A DNA stretch of 64,000 nucleotides from Saccharicrinis aurantiacus (GTDB taxonomy: Bacteria; Bacteroidota; Bacteroidia; Bacteroidales; Marinilabiliaceae), in assembly GCF_001660705.2 (NCBI RefSeq), contig NZ_LYBV02000002.1, forward strand, positions 158,683 to 222,682, given 5' to 3'. Position 1 is the first letter of the stretch; every line of letters starts with the position of its first letter. Below, piece by piece: positions 52,549-59,761 of the stretch. Below the pieces are notes generated by a model that ran no database searches, was not told where the DNA came from, and saw only the letters and a program-made list of their open reading frames with translations. Made by a program: the position numbers and the translations under genes.

Positions 52549-53775
52549 TTATGATTTGTACAATTCTAAAAAATTAAAGATTTGCCTGTCCCAGCTTAAG
52601 TTTCTGGCTTTTGATATTATAGATTGGGAACTGTAATTATTACTTAGTAGTTTGACAATTAAACTAGCAAGTTTCTCTTTATCCTTTTGTACATCTCCTG
52701 AATGTGTAAAACCATAACCGATATCCATCCCAAAATTAGTTTTAAATTCATTTATAACCCTTTTAAAACCAATAATAGGCTTTCCATGTTGTAGGGCCTC
52801 AATGTATACTAAACCAAAACTTTCGCTAAGGCTTGGGTTTACTAAGCAATAGCATTCGTTATATATAGCCCTAATGACATTGAAAGGCTGTTTTTCTAAT
52901 GCAAGAATTGGAAAGGACCAATGGTTTTTCTTTATGTAGTTAGTCCCTTTATTATTGCATATGGCAATAAGTATAACGTTTTTTTGCAAGTCTGAATTAC
53001 TTTCAATAGCAGTTAGCAGAATATCAAGTTTCTTTCTTTCTATAGACTCTGTGTAACCATTGAAAAAGATCATCTTTTTATTAGGATTATCATCTAAAAA
53101 TGTTTTTATATTTTGCGGGGTATTATACTCTTCTCCATTTTTCGGGTTTTTGGTTAAAACAGGATTGGGTATCTTCTTGAATCTCTTGTTCCAAAAGCAA
53201 TACTCGACTAACTGTTGTTTAGCATATTCTGATATATATATTACCGCATCAGCACTTTCAGTATTATATTTGATGTTTTTATAATAAACATTGTTTTTAC
53301 AGTTTCTAAGGTGTGGATTCTGCCAGAATCCGTGATCTGTGTATATTATTTTTGGTAGTTTAAATCCTTCTCTTTTTAATAATTGTAAAGTGTTGCCTAT
53401 ATAGCTATTCAGTGAATGAATATGTATTATGGTAAAATCATTTTTTTTTAGTACTTTTTGTAAAGCAATATATTGGTATGCAATAGTTAACTTTCGTGCA
53501 ATTGGATACTCTTTAATAAAATTATTCTGTTTGTATAAAAGATATACAATACCCTTAATGATTTTTATTCCCTTTTGTAAATATGTGTCACCTATAATTT
53601 TAATACCTTCATCAGTGTGTAAACTTTTATTTTGTTTGTGATACCATATAGTAATTTTTTGTCCTTCAGTTTGTAAATTTTGAGCTAAACCTTCTATGTG
53701 CCTGGCAACACCAGCAACACCTGTTCCACCTAAAGTATCAGATATGGGACCTATAATTAAGATTCTATTTTGCAT
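52549..53775 (-). CDS. GT4 family glycosyltransferase (locus 2)
   Basis: 408 aa GT-B enzyme. N-terminal loop IGPISDTLGGTGVAGVARHIEGLAQNL; C-terminal IFFNGYTESIERKKLDILLTAIE and NECYCLVNPSLSESFGLVYIEALQHGKPIIGFKRV with the EX7E motif (E-S-F-G-L-V-Y-I-E, about 312-320). Apart from the WecG-type enzyme it is the only glycosyltransferase of this locus, implying a short repeat unit or more transferases elsewhere. It overlaps the Wzy gene by 11 nt. It probably acts at the inner leaflet of the inner membrane; donor unknown. Confidence 0.9.
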   Translation of the reverse strand: MQNRILIIGPISDTLGGTGVAGVARHIEGLAQNLQTEGQKITIWYHKQNKSLHTDEGIKIIGDTYLQKGIKIIKGIVYLLYKQNNFIKEYPIARKLTIAYQYIALQKVLKKNDFTIIHIHSLNSYIGNTLQLLKREGFKLPKIIYTDHGFWQNPHLRNCKNNVYYKNIKYNTESADAVIYISEYAKQQLVEYCFWNKRFKKIPNPVLTKNPKNGEEYNTPQNIKTFLDDNPNKKMIFFNGYTESIERKKLDILLTAIESNSDLQKNVILIAICNNKGTNYIKKNHWSFPILALEKQPFNVIRAIYNECYCLVNPSLSESFGLVYIEALQHGKPIIGFKRVINEFKTNFGMDIGYGFTHSGDVQKDKEKLASLIVKLLSNNYSSQSIISKARNLSWDRQIFNFLELYKS

Positions 53776-54988
53776 TTTTAAGTTCTTTAGTATTAACGTT
53801 TCTCATATATAAAGTAAACAATGCCGCATAAGCTGCATTTAACGGACTTTCGAAGAAGTGTCCTGAAGTAAATACTATGATAAATGTTATTGTCGCTGAA
53901 AATATTAAATAAGTATTTCTCGTAAAATATGGAAAAACAAAAAATGAGTATAGCGAAAGATATATTATTGAACCAATAATGCCAAACATTAAAAATAGAT
54001 CTATAAATCCCATTTCGGTATAAAAATTAATTAAATCATGCCCTCCAATAAAATAATTTGGCCATTGCCAAAATTCAAAAAATAATGGTATAACTCGATT
54101 GTGAATAAAATTATCTCTACCAGAAAGTAAGGCGCTTAATAGACCTTCATTTTTATAATTGTTAAGAAAAACACTCCATATAGACTGAAGTTTTACAAGT
54201 AAATTATCTGTTAGAAAATAATAAGTAGTGCTAAATATTATCCCCAAAATAAGGAAAATCTTTTTAAATGAAATGAAATAAATTATATGAAATAGAAGTA
54301 ATGAAGCATGAAATATATATACCGCTTTTGTACCTATAAAGAAGCTACTAACAAGTGTATACGTAAAAAGTAAACGACGTGTTTTTAAAAAAACAGCATC
54401 GTAATACAAGATTAATAATGCTATTATATAAAGGTATGACGCCTCATTTTGTGCAAATATTAGACCGTCGTATCCAAATTTCCAAAGTGAATCAGGGTAA
54501 GTCTTTAAAAAGTTTATTTGGCGAGAAACACCAAAGATTATTAAAGTATTATTGATTAGTAATATTAATCGTACTGTTGCCCATAATCTAGTAATAAAAA
54601 AGGAGTCATTTTTTAGTGAAAAGAATACCGCCCCAATAAATAAAGGGAAAATAAATCTATTCCAAAAAATAAAGTTAGTTACCCAATCAATTTGTTGAAA
54701 GTTGAGGGATAGAAAAAATTGACTTGCTGTAAATATTATAAATAAAACTATAATTCCTAGAATTAAAGTTGCCCTATATTTATTGAAAAATAGAATAATA
54801 AACCCTATGAATATCATTTCTAGCAACGCACGTGTTATTAAACTAAATCGATAAAAGCCTCCACTTTGAACAAATGCATATTTTGATAAACCATCAGATA
54901 AAAAGGTTAGTATAAATGTTGCTGCTATAATAAAGAATGCTAATTGTGATTCTTGCTTTGTACTAAATACTGTTCCCATGTTGTACAT
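53765..54988 (-). CDS. wzy: O-antigen polymerase-like membrane protein (Wzy, first of two in locus 2)
   Basis: 407 aa, about twelve transmembrane helices and a large external loop near 285-330. Shared with the 45294-46517 protein: GYDGLIFAQNEASYLYIIALLIL, FIGTKAVYIFHASL, EMGFIDLFLMFGIIGSIIYLSL, TSGHFFESPLNAAYAALFTLY. This order and spacing support a paralogous pair in the Wzy/WaaL superfamily. Located next to wzx, the usual position for the true Wzy polymerase. Overlaps its neighbours by 11 and 26 nt. Conservation of the periplasmic Arg residues (GRDNFIHNR) suggests an intact active loop. Confidence 0.78.
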   Translation of the reverse strand: MYNMGTVFSTKQESQLAFFIIAATFILTFLSDGLSKYAFVQSGGFYRFSLITRALLEMIFIGFIILFFNKYRATLILGIIVLFIIFTASQFFLSLNFQQIDWVTNFIFWNRFIFPLFIGAVFFSLKNDSFFITRLWATVRLILLINNTLIIFGVSRQINFLKTYPDSLWKFGYDGLIFAQNEASYLYIIALLILYYDAVFLKTRRLLFTYTLVSSFFIGTKAVYIFHASLLLFHIIYFISFKKIFLILGIIFSTTYYFLTDNLLVKLQSIWSVFLNNYKNEGLLSALLSGRDNFIHNRVIPLFFEFWQWPNYFIGGHDLINFYTEMGFIDLFLMFGIIGSIIYLSLYSFFVFPYFTRNTYLIFSATITFIIVFTSGHFFESPLNAAYAALFTLYMRNVNTKELKNAK

Positions 54989-56207
54989 TAATTCTTATTA
55001 TATTACTATAAACTTTATGTTTTATATAGTAATATCTTAGTGCATTACCTGTTATTAATAGGACATAAATTGCAATGAAACTATTAAACTCATTGCTAAA
55101 TTTCAATATTAATGGTAAAAAGCATACAAAGTATAAGAGCGAGATTAAGTTTATAAGAAAACTAAGCCCTGATTTATCCCAAGCTGATAAAAAAGTAAAC
55201 CCTGGTAAACTAATTTGTGATGAAAAAACATTTAAAGTAATTAATACGAGAACAATACTACTGTTAGCTAATATTAATTCAGAATTAGGAAATACTAGAT
55301 TATATAATGTCCAGATAAGACCTATTAATATCGTAGATGTAATTAAAAAGAGTAAATTAGTATTACTAAATTTTTTATAAATTATAAGTTGTTTGATGTC
55401 ATTTCTAAACTTAACGATGTCAGGTAAGTAATACGTACTTAGGCTTCGAGGAATAAGGATGATAAACTGTATTATTGGATTGATAATGCCTAATAAACCT
55501 GCATATAAGGGACCTAGTAGTTGAAGAGCTAAGGGAATTGATATGAGAGACAAGAAAGTGCTTGAAATATTTGAGAAACCAAAACCTAGACCTGATATTA
55601 TTTCCCTTTTGACAAAAAGGGAAATAGTAGAAATTCTAGAACTTAGTAGATTTAAAGTTCCATATAAGGTAATAAGTGATAGACTATGAATATATAATGA
55701 ATTGACAGTGCTAAAAAACATAAATAGTATAATAAGAGAGAAGATAGATATTGTCTCATATAATACAACTTTTTTATATTTTTTAAATGCGAGTAAGTAT
55801 CGTCTATAAATCTGATACAAGGAATACCCTAATATAAATAAAAGGACATACTCCCAATTTGTAATTAAATTATAGTAACTTAATAGAATCAATATAGGAA
55901 TAGAAATTATAGAAACTAAAATTGATAAGATTAATATTCTAGCCAATAATTCTTTTTTCTTAGTTTCTTCAGATAACAAAGGCGCCCTATTCATAATAAG
56001 AGCTGAGAAACCAACTCCCGTAACAGCTGAAAAAATTAATGCAATATTCATATCATTTGCATATTCCCCAAGTGAAATTAACCCTTGGGTATGTTTAATG
56101 AGTATTGCCAGTATTAGTTTAGATAATCCAGGAAGCCCAATGCTCATTAAAAGAAAAAACTTTTGGCTAGTAATATATTTATCAATGAACTTACTCACCT
56201 TGAACAC
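54963..56207 (-). CDS. wzx: Wzx-type flippase (locus 2)
   Basis: 414 aa with 11-12 hydrophobic helices, shorter than the 507-aa flippase of locus 1. The first helix region QKFFLLMSIGLPGLSKLILAILIKHTQGLISLGEYANDMNIALIFSAVTGVGFSALIMNRAPLL is PST-like. SRISTISLFVKREIISGLGFGFSNISSTFLSLISIPLAL and LGPLYAGLLGIINPIIQFIILIPRSLSTYYLPD support a MOP-superfamily exporter. It is predicted to flip the locus-2 lipid-linked unit to the periplasm. It overlaps Wzy by 26 nt and wecC by 17 nt. Assignment rests on topology and position more than on sharp motifs. Confidence 0.78.
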   Translation of the reverse strand: MFKVSKFIDKYITSQKFFLLMSIGLPGLSKLILAILIKHTQGLISLGEYANDMNIALIFSAVTGVGFSALIMNRAPLLSEETKKKELLARILILSILVSIISIPILILLSYYNLITNWEYVLLFILGYSLYQIYRRYLLAFKKYKKVVLYETISIFSLIILFMFFSTVNSLYIHSLSLITLYGTLNLLSSRISTISLFVKREIISGLGFGFSNISSTFLSLISIPLALQLLGPLYAGLLGIINPIIQFIILIPRSLSTYYLPDIVKFRNDIKQLIIYKKFSNTNLLFLITSTILIGLIWTLYNLVFPNSELILANSSIVLVLITLNVFSSQISLPGFTFLSAWDKSGLSFLINLISLLYFVCFLPLILKFSNEFNSFIAIYVLLITGNALRYYYIKHKVYSNIIRINVQHGNSI

Positions 56208-57405
56208 CGCAGAAATCTAATATGATCTTATCATTTACAATTAAAGTTTTAAACTCATCATGCGCAACCAAAAAGGCTATAATATCTGCTTTTTCAATCG
56301 CTACTTTGTAATTTGTTAGTTTAAAAACATTATGTTCTTTAATGTTTGGTTCTACAAAATAGATTTCTTCGTTATTAGAGTTTTGTAAAACTTTTTGGGC
56401 AATATACTTTGCTGGGGATTCTCTTAAATCGTCAATATTGGGCTTAAAAGCTAATCCCATAATTGCCACAGAAGGTTTACGACCATGTTTTAATTCAAAC
56501 TCTAATTTAGCCGTTTGTATTTTTTCAGCTACCCAAAAGGATTTGTAATTGTTAATTTCTCGTGCCTTATTAATCATCTGCGCTTCACGAGGATAGTCAG
56601 ATACAATAAAGTATGGATCAACTGCAATGCAATGGCCCCCGACACCACAGCCTGGTTGTAATATATTTACACGTGGGTGCTTATTAGCTAATTCTATTAG
56701 TTCCCAAACATTAATATTTGCTTTATCACAAATAATTGATAGTTCGTTGGCAAAAGCAATTTGTGAGTCTCTGCTTGAGTTTTCTGTTAGTTTGCACATT
56801 TCTGCTGTTCGTGCATTTGTTGCATGTAATTTACCCTTTACAAATAGGGAGTAAAAATCAATAGCTCTTTGTGTACTTTCAGCATCAATACCACCTATTA
56901 CCCTATCATTCTCTACCAATTCGTACATTACATTACCTGGTAACACTCTTTCTGGGCAGTAGGCAATATGAATCTTACCTTTTAACTCTGGTCTTTCTGA
57001 AAAGATGAATTGCTCCATAGCCTCGGTAGTTCCAACTGGAGATGTAGATTCAATAATATATAAATCTCCATCCTTTAAGAGAGGTATTATATTCTTAGTG
57101 GCTGCTTCAACGTAAGAAACATCTGGCTCATGGTTACCTTTAAAAGGGGTTGGTACAACTACGAGGTACACATCTGCTTCTTGGACTTTTGTTGATGCTG
57201 ATAAAAACTTATCTTTTACAGCTTGTGCGACATAAGTTTCTAGTTCAGGTTCAACAATATGTATTTTACCTTGGTTAATGGTATCTACTACTTTAGCGTT
57301 AATATCCATTCCTTTTACGTTAATGCCATTAGAGGCTACTAATGCACTTGTTGGCAGGCCTATGTACCCAAGGCCAATGGTTGATACACTTATATCTTTG
57401 TTCAT
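56191..57405 (-). CDS. wecC: UDP-N-acetyl-D-mannosaminuronic acid dehydrogenase
   Basis: 404 aa UDP-sugar dehydrogenase. VSTIGLGYIGLPTSALVASNGINVKGMDIN (NAD loop), DVYLVVVPTPFK, YIIESTSPVGTTEAMEQFIF, IAYCPERVLPGNVMYELVENDRVIGGI, KLTENSSRDSQIAFANELSIICDKANINVWELIELANKHPRVNILQPGCGVGGHCIAVDPYFIVSD (catalytic Cys in PGCGVGGHC) and MGLAFKPNIDDLRESPAKYIAQ. The GNGVGGHC-like motif and sequence match WecC. Oxidises UDP-ManNAc to UDP-ManNAcA with 2 NAD. Partner WecB lies 67 nt upstream in transcription sense. Together with WecG they form the ManNAcA pathway. Confidence 0.94.
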   Translation of the reverse strand: MNKDISVSTIGLGYIGLPTSALVASNGINVKGMDINAKVVDTINQGKIHIVEPELETYVAQAVKDKFLSASTKVQEADVYLVVVPTPFKGNHEPDVSYVEAATKNIIPLLKDGDLYIIESTSPVGTTEAMEQFIFSERPELKGKIHIAYCPERVLPGNVMYELVENDRVIGGIDAESTQRAIDFYSLFVKGKLHATNARTAEMCKLTENSSRDSQIAFANELSIICDKANINVWELIELANKHPRVNILQPGCGVGGHCIAVDPYFIVSDYPREAQMINKAREINNYKSFWVAEKIQTAKLEFELKHGRKPSVAIMGLAFKPNIDDLRESPAKYIAQKVLQNSNNEEIYFVEPNIKEHNVFKLTNYKVAIEKADIIAFLVAHDEFKTLIVNDKIILDFCGVQGE

Positions 57406-57472
57406 TTGTTAGTAAGTTTAATTTGTAAAAGCACTATATAATGTAGTGACATTGAGGCAATCGAATATGGTA

Positions 57473-58588
57473 TTATTTTTTTAGGAATTCAACGATTCTC
57501 TGTGAGGCTTTACCATCACCATAGGGATTGTGTAATGTGCTCATTTTATTGTAGCGTTCTTCATCATCTAATAAATGGTTGGCCTCATTAAGGATACGGT
57601 TTTTATTGGTTCCCACTAGGATTACTGTTCCTGCTTCTACTGCCTCTGGTCGTTCTGTTGTATCTCGCATCACCAATACTGGCTTACCTAGACTTGGTGC
57701 CTCTTCTTGTACACCACCACTATCTGTAACAATAATATAGGACTTATCCATCAACCATATAAATGCTTCGTATGGTAGAGGTGCAATAAGATGAATATTT
57801 GTGTTGTTACCTAATGTTTCATATACTGGTTTTTGTACATTAGGGTTTAGGTGGACTGGGTATATTACTTGTACATCTTCTCTTGTAGCCAATTCATTTA
57901 AAGCCGCACAAATATTCAAGAAACCTTGACCATGGTTTTCTCTTCTATGACCTGTGACTACAATAAGCTTTTTATTTGGTTCAATAATTTCTTTGAGCTT
58001 GTTTATATCCCCATTGTCACTTATACTATTGACAATACTTACACTTTCAAGAAGGGCATCAATTACTGTATTTCCTGTAACAGTGATACTTTCTGTTAGA
58101 ATATTTTCTGTTAATAAGTTTTCTTCAGATTTGGATGTGGGTGCAAAGTTATAGTCTGCCAGTCGCCCTGTAATCTGACGGTTCATTTCCTCAGGGAAAG
58201 GAGATAATTTATTAAAGGTTCTTAAGCCTGCTTCAACATGGCCCACTTTAGCACCTGAATAAAAGGCCGCTAAAGCCGCTGCTGTAGATGTTGTGGTATC
58301 ACCATGAACTAGTACTGTATTAGGTTTATATTCTTCTAGTATAGGTTTCAAACCATTAATAATGTCACCTGTTAGCGAGTATAAATTTTGATTTGGTTTC
58401 ATTAAATCAAGATCATAATCAGGTTTAATACTAAAGAAACTCAACACTTGGTCAAGCATTTCTCTATGCTGTCCTGTTACGCATACTTTGGTTTGGAAGT
58501 TTGTGGTGTCTTTTTTAAAGGCTTTGACAACTGGAGCCATTTTAATGGCTTCTGGTCTAGTTCCGAAAACTAAGAGTATTTTTTTCAT
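57473..58588 (-). CDS. wecB: UDP-N-acetylglucosamine 2-epimerase (non-hydrolysing)
   Basis: 371 aa. KILLVFGTRPEAIKMAPVVKAFKKD, VCVTGQHREMLDQVLSFFSIKPDYDLDLM, VLVHGDTTTSTAAALAAFYSGAKVGHVEAGLRTFNKLSPFPEEMNRQITGRLADYNFAPTSKSEENLL (His and Glu of the active site), VTGHRRENHGQGF and IIVTDSGGVQEEAPSLGKPVLVMRDTTERPEAVEAGT are all diagnostic of WecB. It interconverts UDP-GlcNAc and UDP-ManNAc. Located 67 nt upstream (transcription sense) of wecC. The 67-nt gap is the widest inside the operon. Confidence 0.96.
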   Translation of the reverse strand: MKKILLVFGTRPEAIKMAPVVKAFKKDTTNFQTKVCVTGQHREMLDQVLSFFSIKPDYDLDLMKPNQNLYSLTGDIINGLKPILEEYKPNTVLVHGDTTTSTAAALAAFYSGAKVGHVEAGLRTFNKLSPFPEEMNRQITGRLADYNFAPTSKSEENLLTENILTESITVTGNTVIDALLESVSIVNSISDNGDINKLKEIIEPNKKLIVVTGHRRENHGQGFLNICAALNELATREDVQVIYPVHLNPNVQKPVYETLGNNTNIHLIAPLPYEAFIWLMDKSYIIVTDSGGVQEEAPSLGKPVLVMRDTTERPEAVEAGTVILVGTNKNRILNEANHLLDDEERYNKMSTLHNPYGDGKASQRIVEFLKK

Positions 58589-58594
58589 ATATAA

Positions 58595-59728
58595 TTAACT
58601 TTTTACTTCATCATTTGCCGTCCAACTTACCTTTATTTTAGCCAATACTTGCCTTCCAATAATAGTACTTAGGCCAATAAATCCGCCTAGGAAACACCAA
58701 ATCACTAGTATTAGACTTCTCCTAGGTGCACTCTTTTCCATCGGGACAACCACTTCTTGTATCATGCTAAAACTTGGTGTATCCTCACTTACTTTTAACT
58801 TCGCTTGTTCGAATTGCTTGGCGAGTTCATTATAAATATTAAACTTCAATTGATAAGCAGATGACAATCTTTCATACTCCGATTTAGCCTTTGCAGAGGT
58901 TATATTTTTATTTTGATCAGAGTATTCGGCTAATATATTTTGGGCTTTTTCAAAGTCAATTTTGTGTTCATTATAGCGCTCTCGAATGAATTGACATTCT
59001 TTTTTAGCTTTTTCTACCTTATAGAGTGTTACATATTTCTGTAATAGCTCTTGTGCCTTGTGAGTTACTTGTGCTGCTGCTAGTGCCTCGTGCATTACGG
59101 AAGATAAAGTTACCACACCTTCCTTATCATCTACTGTTGCTGTAATTATTGCAGGGATCATTAGTTGCAAACCATATTCTTCTGCAGTTAACACTGCGAT
59201 GTCATTGTAGTTTGTTTCCTCTGTTGTATCTTCTTCGTCTTTACTTATGGATTTTATACCACTAATAATTAATCTAGGTAAGCCAATGGTATATTGCTTA
59301 ATAGATCCTATAATAGAAGGGCTTTGCTCCTCAATGAAGTAGTCATAAAATGTTACAGGATGATCAATATCACTTATGGTTAATTCCATTTGCATGATTT
59401 CTTTACAGAAATCGGTACTAGCTATTATTTGAGGGTACAGATTAGGTGAAATGTCTGCATTACTACCCATACTACCTAAATTAATTCCTGCCATGGCAGC
59501 CAAGCCCCCTAAAGATCCACCCATGCTTTTTCCATCGCTTACTTGAGGTATGAAAGTTGTTGTTGCGGTGTATTCCTTAGGCGAAAATATGGCTATAAAT
59601 AAACCTATTATAGTACAAATAATAGTTGACTTAATGATAATTTCCCTGCCTTCCCAAATGGTTTTAGCAATTGCTATTAAATCTATTTCGTCGTCCTCTA
59701 TTTGTGCTTTTTCTATATTGTTATCCAT
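58595..59728 (-). CDS. wzz: Wzz-type chain-length regulator without kinase domain
   Basis: 377 aa. Transmembrane helix 1 at about 33-52 (STIICTIIGLFIAIFSP), periplasmic domain with GGSLGGLAAMAGINLGSMGSNADISPNLYPQIIASTDF, long coiled coil (about 225-320) and helix 2 at about 346-366 near the C-terminus, preceded by the Pro-rich PMEKSAPRRSLILVIW. This is the Wzz/polysaccharide co-polymerase type 1 of Bacteroidota. It lacks the C-terminal tyrosine kinase that its locus-1 counterpart has. It controls chain length together with Wzy. Begins 33 nt after the SLBB Wza gene. Confidence 0.9.
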   Translation of the reverse strand: MDNNIEKAQIEDDEIDLIAIAKTIWEGREIIIKSTIICTIIGLFIAIFSPKEYTATTTFIPQVSDGKSMGGSLGGLAAMAGINLGSMGSNADISPNLYPQIIASTDFCKEIMQMELTISDIDHPVTFYDYFIEEQSPSIIGSIKQYTIGLPRLIISGIKSISKDEEDTTEETNYNDIAVLTAEEYGLQLMIPAIITATVDDKEGVVTLSSVMHEALAAAQVTHKAQELLQKYVTLYKVEKAKKECQFIRERYNEHKIDFEKAQNILAEYSDQNKNITSAKAKSEYERLSSAYQLKFNIYNELAKQFEQAKLKVSEDTPSFSMIQEVVVPMEKSAPRRSLILVIWCFLGGFIGLSTIIGRQVLAKIKVSWTANDEVKS

Positions 59729-59761
59729 GTTATACTGTCTTGAATATATTTAACTAGAGGT

